Numbered from the stretch's first letter, positions 50,559-59,047 are shown. The stretch: DNA of 64,000 nt from Anaerolineales bacterium (GCA_016789025.1 JAEURC010000052.1:19514-83513), one strand, 5' to 3'. The notes: generated by a model from the letters alone, not told the origin. Numbers and translations are program-made.

Positions 50559-51449
50559 TTATTGATTATTCCACTGCTCCGCGTACCAGTGGATGTATTC
50601 CTCCACATGGGCGGACCAGTATTCTTCGGTATGTTCGCCGGTGTAGATGTGCCATTCGTGAGGAACATCGAATTGGGTGAAAATGGCTTCGATCTGGGTG
50701 GCGGAGGCAAGTTCCTGATCGTTGTCGCCGATATCCATATAAATACTGGGGCGCGAGGCGAGGGGCATGGACTGAATCCATCCCGCCACTTTGGAGGCGT
50801 CGCGTTGAAAGACGGCGAGGGAATGCAAGCCGATAATATTGAATAGTTCGGGATGGGTTAGTCCAAGATTCAACGCCCAGCCCGCGCCGCGCGACATTCC
50901 GCCAATGGCGCGGTAGCGAGGATCGGGGATGGTGCGGTAGGTTTCGTCGATGAAGGGAATCAAATCGTCGGTGAGGCGCGCGCCGAAGGTCGTCCCTGCG
51001 GGGGTATACCAATAGTGGTCGTCGGGGAATACAACAATGAAGGGCATTGTTTCGCCACTCATGATGAGGCTATCGAGAGCCTTTGTCGCGCCAAGGCGAA
51101 TCCATTGATCGGCCGTGTAGGTTTGCCCATGCAGGAGGTAGAGGACGGGGTAGTGTTTGTCGGCGCGTTCATCGTAGCATGGAGGCAGGTAAACGATAAA
51201 CTCCTGCGGAGGGTCGGAGGATTCAAGGATTGAATTTTCCAGCCTGCCGGGTTTGGCAAGACAAACAATGGGCGTGGATGTCGGAGTAGCCGTGGAGGGG
51301 GCGAAGGTTGGGAGCGGCGTGAGGGTTGAAGTTGCCGTCGCTGGAACGATTGTGGAGGTTGGCAGCGCTTGGGTGGTGGAGCAGGCAGAAAGGAAGGAAA
51401 GAAACGCGAAGGGAATCGCTATCCGTTTTATTGCTTGACGGCTGTTCAT
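50559..51449 (-). CDS. Lipoprotein esterase of the alpha/beta hydrolase (esterase D/Fes-like) family
   Basis: 296 residues, exported and lipid-anchored. The signal peptide ends in the lipobox LSAC (Cys about 23), followed by a Thr/Pro/Ser-rich linker (about 25-60). The catalytic domain begins at FIVYLPPCYDERADKHYPVLYLLHG. The nucleophile is in IGGMSRGAGWALN, and the Asp and His in DIGDNDQEL and TGEHTEEYW. The start is put at ATG 51449, because TATAAT lies 7 bases before it and overlaps the alternative ATG at 51458. It is followed by galE. Confidence 0.87.
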   Translation of the reverse strand: MNSRQAIKRIAIPFAFLSFLSACSTTQALPTSTIVPATATSTLTPLPTFAPSTATPTSTPIVCLAKPGRLENSILESSDPPQEFIVYLPPCYDERADKHYPVLYLLHGQTYTADQWIRLGATKALDSLIMSGETMPFIVVFPDDHYWYTPAGTTFGARLTDDLIPFIDETYRTIPDPRYRAIGGMSRGAGWALNLGLTHPELFNIIGLHSLAVFQRDASKVAGWIQSMPLASRPSIYMDIGDNDQELASATQIEAIFTQFDVPHEWHIYTGEHTEEYWSAHVEEYIHWYAEQWNNQ

Positions 51450-51456
51450 CCGACGC

Positions 51457-51462
51457 ATTATA
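51457..51462 (-). promoter_or_regulatory. -10 box for leaderless esterase-galE mRNA
   Basis: TATAAT on the - strand, 7 bases before ATG 51449. It overlaps an upstream in-frame ATG, which therefore cannot be the start if this promoter is used. Confidence 0.6.
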
Positions 51463-51483
51463 CTCGCCGCACTTGATCCATTT

Positions 51484-51558
51484 CGGGGCGTGGCGCAGTC
51501 CGGTTAGCGCGCTTGCTTTGGGAGCAAGAGGCCGTAGGTTCGAATCCTATCGCCCCGA
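51484..51558 (+). tRNA. tRNA-Pro (anticodon TGG)
   Basis: 75 bases with acceptor CGGGGCG/CGCCCCG, D-arm GCGC/GCGC, anticodon arm CTTGC-TTTGGGA-GCAAG and T-arm GTAGG-TTCGAAT-CCTAT (one G-U pair). The anticodon TGG reads CCA and other Pro codons. The discriminator base is A and CCA is not encoded. A family A palindrome begins 7 bases after it and a terminator follows. Confidence 0.97.
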
Positions 51559-51565
51559 CACACGC

Positions 51566-51600
51566 AAGTTTGTCCAGCAGTTGAACTGCTGGACAAACTT
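51566..51600. repeat. Family A palindrome after tRNA-Pro
   Basis: Perfect 35-base palindrome centred on CCAGCAGTTGAACTGCTGG with AAGTTTGT/ACAAACTT outer arms. It is the longest member of the family in the window. Confidence 0.92.
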
Positions 51601-51612
51601 ATTGACTTGATA

Positions 51613-51650
51613 TAAACCTGACAGGTTTCAAGGACCTGTCAGGTTTTTTG
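51613..51650 (+). terminator. Intrinsic terminator after tRNA-Pro
   Basis: AACCTGACAGGT and ACCTGTCAGGTT pair perfectly around TTCAAGG, followed by TTTTG. It closes the tRNA transcript before the next gene's promoter (TACAAT, about 51666). Confidence 0.85.
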
Positions 51651-51690
51651 TTCGATTGTTTAATGCTACAATACGCATGGAGTTGAAACT

Positions 51691-51993
51691 ATGGCAAAGA
51701 AACAAGATGGCGTGATCGAAGCGGTCCGTTATAAGAACGGGCAAATTGTAGCCGTGCGCGCCTATGAACGGCGCGGGTCTTCGTATTCAGATCGTGTGTT
51801 GATCGACCGCAAAGACCTGCTGGAACGAATCAAAAAAGGGAAATTGCTGGTGGTCGGTACGCGCAAGGAATTGTTGGCGAGCACGTTCGAAGCCGGTAAA
51901 TCACTGCGCATCGTTAGCCGGGATGGAAAAGAATTTATTGCGACGCTGGATTCGGCAGATCGCGATCTTCTGGAACAAGCGCCAGTCTTTTAA
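51691..51993 (+). CDS. Conserved small protein of unknown function
   Basis: 100 residues, soluble, basic N-terminus (MAKKQDGVIEAVRYKNGQIV), predicted all-beta first half and a short helical second half. DRKDLLERIKKGKLLVVGTR and ATLDSADRDLLEQAPVF have no family I can name. GGAG lies about 9 bases before ATG 51691, and a TACAAT -10 is about 20 bases upstream. The next gene starts 5 bases after its stop, so they form one transcription unit. Confidence 0.78.
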   Translation: MAKKQDGVIEAVRYKNGQIVAVRAYERRGSSYSDRVLIDRKDLLERIKKGKLLVVGTRKELLASTFEAGKSLRIVSRDGKEFIATLDSADRDLLEQAPVF

Positions 51994-51998
51994 CCCCA

Positions 51999-52961
51999 AT
52001 GAAGATCATTGACCAAACTCCCCTGATCGACGAAAAAGGCAACATCGGGTTCAGTCAGCGGATTCAAGGCATGTTGAAGTTTGGCTTTAACTGGCCCACA
52101 GAATTGCTGGCTCAGAAAGCGATCATCACTTACTTCGACCGAAACCTTGAGAAGGGATATACCCTGATCCGCAACCAGACCCTGGGGCAAAGCGGCATCA
52201 TGATTCCGCTGATCTTGATCGGACCGGCTGGGATGTTCGCCATTAACATTGCGTACCTAAAAGGTAGGTATGAGGCGAAAGGCGACGCGTGGAATGTGGA
52301 ATCGGGAAACCGCTTCAAGCCCGCGCCGGTTAACTTAATCCAGTCCACGGCGCGTATGGGACGCGCGCTAACGATGTTCATTGAACGACAGGGAACCAGG
52401 CTGCCGGAACCGGTCGAATCGGTATTGATCGCGGCAGACCCGGGCTTGCACGTGGAATCGGACAAACCCGCCATCCGCGTGTTAATGGTAGACGGGATCA
52501 AACCGTTCGTGATAGGACTTTCCAACAGTATGCCCATCTTGCGATCCGATTTGGCGCTCGACATGGTGGAGCGTATCACCAACCCACGCCCTCCCAAGCA
52601 AAAGACGAATCTTCCCCAGCCCGCGCCGGCTATGCCCCGCCAGGAACCTGCGCAGACGGCTCCGGTCAAACCTCCGCCGCCGCAGGAAAATATTTCGCGC
52701 GCGCGCGCTATCTTCAGCGCGGCGGACGAAGAGAAACCCATCAACCCCGCCGATTTCGACTTTGCCCTGGCGGAGGATGCGGCGGCTGTGAAAGCATTAC
52801 AACAGGCGCGCGGCGGAGCAGACTCCACGTCGGGAATGAAACGGGGTTCGCGTCGCTTTCTGGGTATGAGCATGAAACAGATCGCCCTGCTTGCCGGGCT
52901 GGGAATCGCATTGATCTGCATCCTGGCGGTGTTCGGATATATACTCTTCGGCATGTCTTGA
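51999..52961 (+). CDS. NERD-like domain protein with C-terminal membrane helix
   Basis: 320 residues. The N-terminal part (about 35-165) has the strand-helix order of NERD (nuclease-related) domains: KGYTLIRNQTLGQSGIMIPLILIGPAGMF...INIAYLKGRYEAKGDAW. The acidic and Lys residues expected for nuclease action are missing or moved. A proline-rich linker (about 190-240) and a soluble acidic stretch lead to a membrane helix (IALLAGLGIALICILAVFGYIL) at the extreme C-terminus, a tail-anchored arrangement. It is co-transcribed with the small gene before and the glycosyltransferase after it. Confidence 0.68.
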   Translation: MKIIDQTPLIDEKGNIGFSQRIQGMLKFGFNWPTELLAQKAIITYFDRNLEKGYTLIRNQTLGQSGIMIPLILIGPAGMFAINIAYLKGRYEAKGDAWNVESGNRFKPAPVNLIQSTARMGRALTMFIERQGTRLPEPVESVLIAADPGLHVESDKPAIRVLMVDGIKPFVIGLSNSMPILRSDLALDMVERITNPRPPKQKTNLPQPAPAMPRQEPAQTAPVKPPPPQENISRARAIFSAADEEKPINPADFDFALAEDAAAVKALQQARGGADSTSGMKRGSRRFLGMSMKQIALLAGLGIALICILAVFGYILFGMS

Positions 52962-52968
52962 GCGCTCC

Positions 52969-53691
52969 TTGTCCATTTTTTTATCCATCGTCATCCCCGC
53001 ATACAACGAAGAAAGCCGCCTGCCCGATACATTGGAGCAGGTTTTTCGATTCATCGAGAAACAAAAATTTTTAGCCGAAGTGATCGTGGTGGAAAACGGA
53101 AGCGCCGACCGCACCTTTGAGGTCGCGCGATCGTTCGCAGACGCGCATGAAAATTTTCGCGTGCTCCAAACCGAACGCGGCAAAGGCGCGGCAGTGAAAC
53201 GCGGGATGCTCGAGGCGAAAGGCGAATACCGCTTCATGTGCGACGCCGACCTTTCAATGCCGGTGGAGGAGATTTCAAAATTCCTCCCGCCCGCGTTAAC
53301 CGATTTCGATGTCGCCATCGCATCGCGCGAGGTGAAAGGTTCGACGCGCTATAACGAACCGCGCTATCGTCACTTCGGCGGGCGCGGCATTAACTTCATT
53401 ATTCAACTCCTCGCCCTGCCCGGCTTGAACGACACGCAATGCGGGTTCAAATGTTTTCGCGCCGACGTGGTGAACGCGATCTTCCCGCTGCAACGGATGC
53501 GCTTCTGGTCGTTCGATGTCGAATTACTTTTTATCGCCCGCCGCCTCGGGTATCGCGTGCGCGAGATTCCGATTGATTGGTATTATCACCCCGAGACCAA
53601 AGTGAACGCCCTGCGCGACGCATTGCGCATGATCGGCGACATCTTCCGCATTCGCATCAACACATGGCGCGGCAGATATGAAACGCGCTAA
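52969..53691 (+). CDS. Glycosyltransferase family 2 (polyprenyl-phosphate glycosyltransferase-like)
   Basis: 240-residue GT-A enzyme. SIVIPAYNEESRLPDTLEQV opens the fold, VVENGSADRTFEVA and GKGAAVKRGMLEAKGEYRFM follow, and CDADLSMP is the DXD-type metal site. The C-terminal QCGFKCFRADV and WSFDVELLFIARRLGYRV match dolichyl-phosphate glucosyl/mannosyltransferases. It would make a polyprenyl-phosphate sugar donor, as needed by the GT87-like enzyme at 34.4 kb. The start is TTG 52969, 7 bases after the previous stop. It overlaps rnhB by 14 bases. Confidence 0.9.
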   Translation: MSIFLSIVIPAYNEESRLPDTLEQVFRFIEKQKFLAEVIVVENGSADRTFEVARSFADAHENFRVLQTERGKGAAVKRGMLEAKGEYRFMCDADLSMPVEEISKFLPPALTDFDVAIASREVKGSTRYNEPRYRHFGGRGINFIIQLLALPGLNDTQCGFKCFRADVVNAIFPLQRMRFWSFDVELLFIARRLGYRVREIPIDWYYHPETKVNALRDALRMIGDIFRIRINTWRGRYETR

Positions 53692-54298
53692 ACCAAATCT
53701 CAAATTCGAAACGGACTTGTGGGACAGCGGCTTGCGATTCATCGCCGGGCTGGATGAAGCCGGGCGCGGCGCTCTCGCGGGACCGGTCGCAGTGGGCGCG
53801 GTGATTCTGCCTAACGACAAACCGCTTCTTTCGCGGACGTTGAGCCGGGTGCGCGATTCCAAGCAGTTGACGCCGCTTCAGCGCTTCTCAATCGCGCCGG
53901 CGATCAAAGACATCGCGCTGGCATGGAGCGTGGGATTCGCCGACGCAGACGAAATCGATTCACAGGGAATTGTTCGCGCCACGCGGCTCGCCGCCATCCG
54001 CGCCTTGCATCAGTTTTCGATCACGCCGCAATATTTGCTCACCGATTTTCGACTTGAACTCCCCCAGTTGGACATTTCACAAACTTCTATCGTCAAAGGC
54101 GACGCGCATTGTTTGAGCATCGCTTGCGCGTCCATCCTTGCCAAGACCGAACGCGACGCGTTGATGCGCGAACTCGACGAGCGGCATCCCGGCTACGGTC
54201 TTGCGAAACACAAGGGGTACGGCACGCAGGCCCACCGATCCGCGCTGAGGCGGTTGGGAATGTCGAGTGTTCATCGAAGGTCGTTCCGAGTCAAATAG
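53678..54298 (+). CDS. rnhB: Ribonuclease HII
   Basis: 206-residue endonuclease that cuts RNA in RNA-DNA hybrids and at single ribonucleotides. The active-site Asp-Glu pair is in FIAGLDEAGRGALAGPVAVGAV. Further acidic residues lie in LLTDFRLEL and ASILAKTERDALM, and KHKGYGTQAHRSALRRLG is the conserved C-terminal block. Length is normal. It overlaps the glycosyltransferase end by 14 bases. The 3' side holds two palindromic elements and then a converging gene. Confidence 0.96.
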   Translation: MKRAKPNLKFETDLWDSGLRFIAGLDEAGRGALAGPVAVGAVILPNDKPLLSRTLSRVRDSKQLTPLQRFSIAPAIKDIALAWSVGFADADEIDSQGIVRATRLAAIRALHQFSITPQYLLTDFRLELPQLDISQTSIVKGDAHCLSIACASILAKTERDALMRELDERHPGYGLAKHKGYGTQAHRSALRRLGMSSVHRRSFRVK

Positions 54299-54351
54299 TA
54301 CGGCAAAGTTCACTTTGCATTTTCCAAAAGGCAAGGTGAACCTTGCCGTAC
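54297..54351. repeat. Double-hairpin repeat, family B copy 2
   Basis: AGTACGGCAAAG...CTTGCCGTAC ends and two inner hairpins, GCAAAGTTCACTTTGC and GGCAAGGTGAACCTTGCC. Compared with copy 1 (11771-11827), the second hairpin has gained G-C pairs on both sides. It overlaps the stop of rnhB. Confidence 0.8.
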
Positions 54352-54356
54352 AAAAA

Positions 54357-54392
54357 ATACGCAGTACGGACTACGTAGTCCGTACTGCGTAT
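54357..54392. repeat. Perfect 36-base palindrome
   Basis: Left arm ATACGCAGTACGGACTAC, right arm GTAGTCCGTACTGCGTAT, no loop. It lies between converging rnhB and P-type ATPase genes, directly after family B copy 2. The words GTACTGCGTA continue to about 54405. Confidence 0.9.
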
Positions 54393-54414
54393 TGCGTACT
54401 GCGTAGTATGTCGA

Positions 54415-57318
54415 TCAAGCCCGTTTGCCAGCCCGCAAAAAGAATTTTGTGATCTCTTCCGCAACTGCCGGGAGGAGCGCCAGCACGAGCACCACTTCCC
54501 ATTCGCGGGCGGTGAGGAAATGCGTATTGAAGATCGGCTGAAGGAAGGGGACGTTGATGACCAGCAACAACAGCACGATGGAAAGTCCCACCGCGTATTG
54601 CATCGTGCGATTTGAAAAGACGCCGATGCTGAACAACGACGCGCGTTCCGAACGGACGGTGTAGGCGCGGAACAACTCGCACAGCGACAGCGTGACGAAC
54701 GCCATTGTTTCAGCGGATTGCACGTCCACGCCGCGCCAATCGTGCTGGAGAATGTAAGTGATGGGGTTGCCCACAAGCGTTGCGCCCGCTTCAAGATGCC
54801 ACAACAAGCCCATGCCAAACGCAGTTAAGACCGCGGCTGTCTGCGCGATGGTTTGCACGACCAGACCGATCGTCATCGTCCGGTTCACGATGGGTTCGTT
54901 CTTCGCGCGCGGTTTTTGGAGCATGATGTCCGGGTCGCCTTTTTCCACGGCGAGGGCGAGGGCTGGGGCGCCGTCGGTGATGAGGTTCAGCCAGAGCAGT
55001 TGAATGGCGGTGAGAGGCGCGGGGAGTCCAGCGAGGGTAGCGAGGAAGATGATCATGATCTCCGCGATGTTCGAGGACAAGAGGAAAAACACGAACTTGC
55101 GGATGTTCGCGTAAATGACGCGCCCCTGCTCGACCGCATGGACGATGCTCGCGTAGTTGTCATCGGTCAACACCATGTCGGCGGTTTCTTTCGCCACGTC
55201 GGTGCCGGTGATGCCCATCGCCACACCGATGTCAGCGCGTTTGATGGCGGGCGCGTCGTTCACGCCGTCGCCGGTCATCGCCACAATTTCGCCGTTGGCT
55301 TGCAGAGCGTCTACGATCCTCAATTTATGTTCAGGGGATACGCGCGCAAAGACATCCGTATCTTCAATGATGTCTTTGAGGTCGCGGTCGCTCATGGCAT
55401 CCAGTTGCGCGCCGGTCATCACCTTTCTCCCCGGGCGGAGCAGACCGATGGTTTCAGCGATCGCTTGTGCCGTGTTGGGGTAATCGCCGGTGATCATCAC
55501 CGTGCGGATGCCCGCAATGCGCGCCTCCTCCAGCGCGGGTCTGACTTCGGTGCGAGCGGGGTCGATCATGCCCAACAAGCCGACAAAGACGAGGTCGTGC
55601 TCAAGTTCGTTCGTGATGATCTGCGCCGGGTTATCCGGCACATCGCGGACGAGCCGATACGCCACGCCCAGCACGCGCAAAGCGTCTTTCGTCATCGCGT
55701 CGTTGGCAGCAAGGATGCGGTCGCGCAGGGCAGGACCCAACGGCACAGACTCGTCGTCCATGTTTTGGTATTGCGTGCAAAGGTCAAGCACCACGTCCGG
55801 CGCGCCTTTGACGGCGATCACATCCCACGATTTATGGCTTTCATCGGTGAATGGCGAGGGGTCGCCCGGTCGCGGCGCGAACACGTCATGGATCGTGATC
55901 ATACGCTTGCGATCCGAATCGAACGGCACTTCATTCTCGCGCGGGTACGCCTCGCGGATATCCATGTGAATCGCGCCGGCTTTCATCGCGGCGACCAGCA
56001 ATGAGCCCTCCGTAGGGTCGCCGACCACGCGATACGTTTTTTGTTTTTCATCCTCGCCTGTCGTTTCGAGCAAGGCATCGTTATTCAACAAACCCAGCCA
56101 CAATGCGGTGAGCGCGGCGGGATAGTCTGAAATATTCCTCTTTGTCCCTTCCACCAAAAAATCGCCGAACGGCGAGTACCCCGTTCCGGTAATGTGGATA
56201 AATTGCCCGTCCACCCACATGCGCGTAACGGTCATTTCGTTTTGCGTGAGCGTGCCGGTCTTATCGGAGCAGATGACGGTGGCAGAGCCGAGCGTTTCCA
56301 CTGAGGACAGTTTGCGAATCAACGCGTGACGCTTGATCATCTCGCGCATCCCCAACGCCAGCGAGATCGTCACCACGGCGGGGAGACCCTCCGGCACGGC
56401 GGCGATCGCAAGGCTGATGGCAATGATGAAAACATCGGTGACCTGCTCGGCATAGTCGCTGAAATACGCGAGCGGACCCGTAAACAGTTCATTGATATTC
56501 GTCTGGTTGATGAGCGCGACAATAAAAACGATCGCAACGAGGAAGAGCGCGGCGATACTCAACGACTTGCCTAATTGATCGAGCCTCCGCTGAAGAGGCG
56601 TTTCCTCCGCTTCCACGTTCTGGAGCATCGAGGCGATCAACCCCAACTGCGTGCGCATCCCTGTGCTGGTGACCACGCCGCGTCCGCGTCCAAACGAGAT
56701 AAGCGTGCCCATAAACGCCGTGTTCTTGCGATCTCCCAAAGGGACGTTTTTATCGAGGATTGTTGCCGCGTTCTTTTGGACGGGCAGCGATTCGCCGGTG
56801 AGCGAAGCTTCCTCCACTCGCAGATTGACCGCCTCCAACAAGCGGATATCCGCCGGCACAAAATTCCCTGTCTCCAAAAAGACAATATCGCCCGGCACAA
56901 GTTCATACGAAGGGATGGAAACCCGCTTCCCATCGCGGACGATCTGCGCATCCGGCGCGGCGAGTTTTTTCAACGCGGCGAGCGCTTCCTCCGCGCGCCG
57001 CTCCTGGACGATTCCCAGCACGGCGTTCAACACCACGATCGCCATGATCGCCGCCGCCTCCACATAATCGCCCAGCAAACCGGAGACCAGCGAGGCAACG
57101 ATCAACAGGATGACCACAAAATTATTCAACTGTTCCCACAACATTTGAAGGAAGGTGGGACGCGGCGCTTCTTTCAACTGGTTCGGACCGTATTGTTCAA
57201 GCCGCCGTTTTGCCTCCGCCGAGGTCAACCCCCGGTCTTCCACTTTCAGATGGCTCAATACCTCTTCGGCTTTTAGCGCGTGCCACTCGCTGTTTTGGAT
57301 CGTGTCGTCGTGTGCCAT
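54415..57318 (-). CDS. P-type cation-transporting ATPase (Ca2+/Mn2+ type, P2A-like)
   Basis: 967-residue P-type ATPase exporting a divalent cation. It shows the N-terminal cation_ATPase_N domain, TGESLPV in the A domain, the phosphorylation site [32 protein letters not shown], and membrane motifs PEGLPAVV (TM4), [11 protein letters not shown] (TM5) and [12 protein letters not shown] (TM6). The TM5 and TM6 residues match both Ca2+ sites of SERCA. A yybP-ykoY-type riboswitch and terminator lie upstream, a class known to sense Mn2+, so manganese (and perhaps calcium) export is likely. SD is AGGAGAG. Confidence 0.95.
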   Translation of the reverse strand: MAHDDTIQNSEWHALKAEEVLSHLKVEDRGLTSAEAKRRLEQYGPNQLKEAPRPTFLQMLWEQLNNFVVILLIVASLVSGLLGDYVEAAAIMAIVVLNAVLGIVQERRAEEALAALKKLAAPDAQIVRDGKRVSIPSYELVPGDIVFLETGNFVPADIRLLEAVNLRVEEASLTGESLPVQKNAATILDKNVPLGDRKNTAFMGTLISFGRGRGVVTSTGMRTQLGLIASMLQNVEAEETPLQRRLDQLGKSLSIAALFLVAIVFIVALINQTNINELFTGPLAYFSDYAEQVTDVFIIAISLAIAAVPEGLPAVVTISLALGMREMIKRHALIRKLSSVETLGSATVICSDKTGTLTQNEMTVTRMWVDGQFIHITGTGYSPFGDFLVEGTKRNISDYPAALTALWLGLLNNDALLETTGEDEKQKTYRVVGDPTEGSLLVAAMKAGAIHMDIREAYPRENEVPFDSDRKRMITIHDVFAPRPGDPSPFTDESHKSWDVIAVKGAPDVVLDLCTQYQNMDDESVPLGPALRDRILAANDAMTKDALRVLGVAYRLVRDVPDNPAQIITNELEHDLVFVGLLGMIDPARTEVRPALEEARIAGIRTVMITGDYPNTAQAIAETIGLLRPGRKVMTGAQLDAMSDRDLKDIIEDTDVFARVSPEHKLRIVDALQANGEIVAMTGDGVNDAPAIKRADIGVAMGITGTDVAKETADMVLTDDNYASIVHAVEQGRVIYANIRKFVFFLLSSNIAEIMIIFLATLAGLPAPLTAIQLLWLNLITDGAPALALAVEKGDPDIMLQKPRAKNEPIVNRTMTIGLVVQTIAQTAAVLTAFGMGLLWHLEAGATLVGNPITYILQHDWRGVDVQSAETMAFVTLSLCELFRAYTVRSERASLFSIGVFSNRTMQYAVGLSIVLLLLVINVPFLQPIFNTHFLTAREWEVVLVLALLPAVAEEITKFFLRAGKRA

Positions 57319-57354
57319 AGAAATTCTCTCCTGAGAATACGCTCTGCGATGTTC

Positions 57355-57399
57355 AAAATTAAAACGAGACCATCACACCAAATTTGTGATGGTCTCGCC
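57355..57399 (-). terminator. Riboswitch-controlled terminator before the P-type ATPase gene
   Basis: On the - strand, GAGACCATCACA pairs with TGTGATGGTCTC around AATTTGG, followed by GTTTTAATTTT. Its 5' arm begins with GAGACC, which is also the 3' end of the aptamer, so the two structures exclude each other. It lies 37 bases before the ATG. Confidence 0.88.
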
Positions 57400-57512
57400 A
57401 AACGTCATACCCGCACGTTTCGGGTCGCCGATGGCGCGATGCGCGTCAATGTCATGACGACGACCCGGTGACATTTCCGCTTTCGCGGAACGTCATGGCT
57501 ACTCCCCAACCA
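57391..57512 (-). ncRNA. yybP-ykoY-type (manganese) riboswitch aptamer
   Basis: Reading the - strand: GGTTGGGGAGTAGCC (L1 consensus GGGGAGUAGC), then a P2 hairpin GTTCCGC/GCGGAA, then a long arm opening CGGGTCGTCGTCATGACA and closing CGGCGACCCG (L3 consensus GUCGUCA), and a final GGCGAGACC that pairs with the 5' GGT...GCC. These are the two conserved loops and closing stem of the yybP-ykoY class. Binding of Mn2+ would hold GAGACC in the aptamer and prevent the terminator, turning the gene on. Assignment rests on my reading of the consensus. Confidence 0.8.
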
Positions 57513-57666
57513 ACGCAAGTGTATTCCCCTGTTAAGGGGATGTCAAGCAGAATTGTTTTATAGGTGTGTTAGAGTTTTTGCAGAATCTCGTTTCGGCGCG
57601 ATGTGGGTCTTGCGTGAAATATCTGACCTGCCTTGCTACACATTCACCCATTAAAACCCTAAACCC

Positions 57667-57703
57667 GAAAAGAGAAACGCCCGTCATGCAATGGCGGGCG
57701 TTG
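57667..57703 (-). terminator. Intrinsic terminator after tRNA-Leu
   Basis: On the - strand, AACGCCCGCCA pairs with TGACGGGCGTT around TTGCA, followed by TCTCTTTT. It starts 13 bases after the tRNA end. Confidence 0.85.
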
Positions 57704-57715
57704 GTATAATGCCTG

Positions 57716-57798
57716 TGCCGAAGGAGGGAATCGAACCCTCATTCCCGGAGGGAACACGATTTTGAGTCGTGCGCGTCTGCCTATTCCGCCACTTCGGC
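57716..57798 (-). tRNA. tRNA-Leu (anticodon CAA)
   Basis: 83 bases with acceptor GCCGAAG/CTTCGGC, anticodon arm CACGA-CTCAAAA-TCGTG (anticodon CAA, reads UUG), a long class II variable arm TTCCCTCCGGGAA and T-arm GAGGGTTCGATTCCCTC. Discriminator A; CCA is not encoded. Confidence 0.97.
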
Positions 57799-57917
57799 TG
57801 GTTGCGTCCGCAAGTATACCACTCATAACAAGTAGTGCAAGATAAAATCTCTCGTGGAGCGGGATGGTATCCCGCTGGTAAGGCGGATTGACAATCCGCC
57901 CCACGAAAAAGGAAAAG

Positions 57918-58976
57918 ATGAAACTCGGAATTATCGGACTGCCCCAATCAGGAAAGACAACCATCTTCAACGCAGTGACGCGAGGAGATGCGCCAACCAC
58001 CGCCTCTGCCGGACGTTTCGAAGTGCACACCTCGGTGGTGGATGTGCCAGACCCGCGCGTGGACGTGCTCTCGAAGATGTTCAACCCCAAGAAAACGATC
58101 TATGCCAAGATGACGTACGCGGATATTGCCGGACTTGAAACTGGGTCTGCCAAAAGCGGCATCTCTGGGCAACTGTTGAATCAACTCGCGCAGATGGACG
58201 GCTTCCTGCTCGTCGTCCGCGCGTTTGAAAGCGACCTCGTGATGCACCCCAACGGAAGCGTAGACGCCAAGCGCGACGCGGACTCCATGCTGAGCGAATT
58301 ATTGCTCAACGATCTCATTGCCGTTGAAAGAAAATTGGAACGCTTGGTTGACGAACGAAAAAAAGGTGGAACCGATAAAGCCTTGAACGAAAAACAAACC
58401 GTGTTGTTCACTCGTCTGCATGAAGCGTTGAACAACGGAACGCCACTCCGCAAATTGGACTATTCTCACGAGGATGTCAAAGAACTTTCATCGTTCGGCT
58501 TGCTCTCGCGGAAACCTGTGTTGGTCGTGTTCAACCTGAGCGAGGGACAGTCCGCGCCGCAGATGGAATTGGATATGCCTTCAGTGGCATTGATGGGCAA
58601 GCTCGAAATGGAGATCGCGCAACTTTCGGCGGAAGATGCCGAAATGTTCATGCAGGAATATGGCATCAAGGAACTCAGCCTGAACAAAATGATCCGCCTG
58701 TCGTATGACCTGCTTCAAGTGCAATCGTTCTTCACGGTCGGCGAGGACGAGGTCCGCGCGTGGGAGACGAAACGCGGCGCGACGGCGCAAGAGTCGGCGG
58801 GCGAGATCCACACCGATCTGGCGAAGGGATTCGTCCGGGCGGAGGTGGTGGCGTACGATGACCTCACCAGCCTCGGGTCCATGAATGAAGCGAAGTTGAA
58901 GGGGAAGTTGAGACTCGAAGGCAAGGAATATCCCGTCAAGGATGGCGATATCGTTCACATCCGATCCAGTTTGTGA
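57918..58976 (+). CDS. YchF-like translation-associated GTPase/ATPase
   Basis: 352-residue P-loop protein of the Obg/YchF group. G1 is GLPQSGKTTIFNAVTRG. The G3 region is YADIAGLETGSAKSG, with a glycine-rich switch. The G4 position reads VVFNLSE in place of NKxD, as in YchF, which prefers ATP. A coiled-coil (about 120-150) interrupts the G domain, and the C-terminal DUF933/TGS-like part contains SFFTVGEDEVRAWETKRGATAQE. It is somewhat divergent from E. coli YchF. Start ATG 57918 has AAAAGGAAAAG upstream. Confidence 0.88.
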   Translation: MKLGIIGLPQSGKTTIFNAVTRGDAPTTASAGRFEVHTSVVDVPDPRVDVLSKMFNPKKTIYAKMTYADIAGLETGSAKSGISGQLLNQLAQMDGFLLVVRAFESDLVMHPNGSVDAKRDADSMLSELLLNDLIAVERKLERLVDERKKGGTDKALNEKQTVLFTRLHEALNNGTPLRKLDYSHEDVKELSSFGLLSRKPVLVVFNLSEGQSAPQMELDMPSVALMGKLEMEIAQLSAEDAEMFMQEYGIKELSLNKMIRLSYDLLQVQSFFTVGEDEVRAWETKRGATAQESAGEIHTDLAKGFVRAEVVAYDDLTSLGSMNEAKLKGKLRLEGKEYPVKDGDIVHIRSSL

Positions 58977-58985
58977 ATTGAAATC

Positions 58986-59047
58986 CGTAGGGGCACAGCG
59001 AATCCTTTCAGGATTTCGACGAGAGATCGTTTCGCCGTGCCCCTACA
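58986..59047. repeat. Inverted repeat of the GTAGGGGCAC type
   Basis: GTAGGGGCAC...GCGAA on the left, TTCGCCGTGCCCCTAC on the right. It pairs with the element at 40434-40516 as a family, with the variable positions changed on both arms. It lies 10 bases after the YchF-like stop. Confidence 0.8.

Noticed and set aside
54853..56004. 383-codon open frame on the + strand
   Set aside because: It is antisense to the P-type ATPase and reads as His/Arg/Asp-rich nonsense; the ATPase motifs on the other strand are unmistakable.
57659..58090. 143-codon open frame on the - strand spanning tRNA-Leu
   Set aside because: It overlaps the tRNA, its terminator and the start of the YchF-like gene. The translation matches the tRNA sequence and has no protein features.
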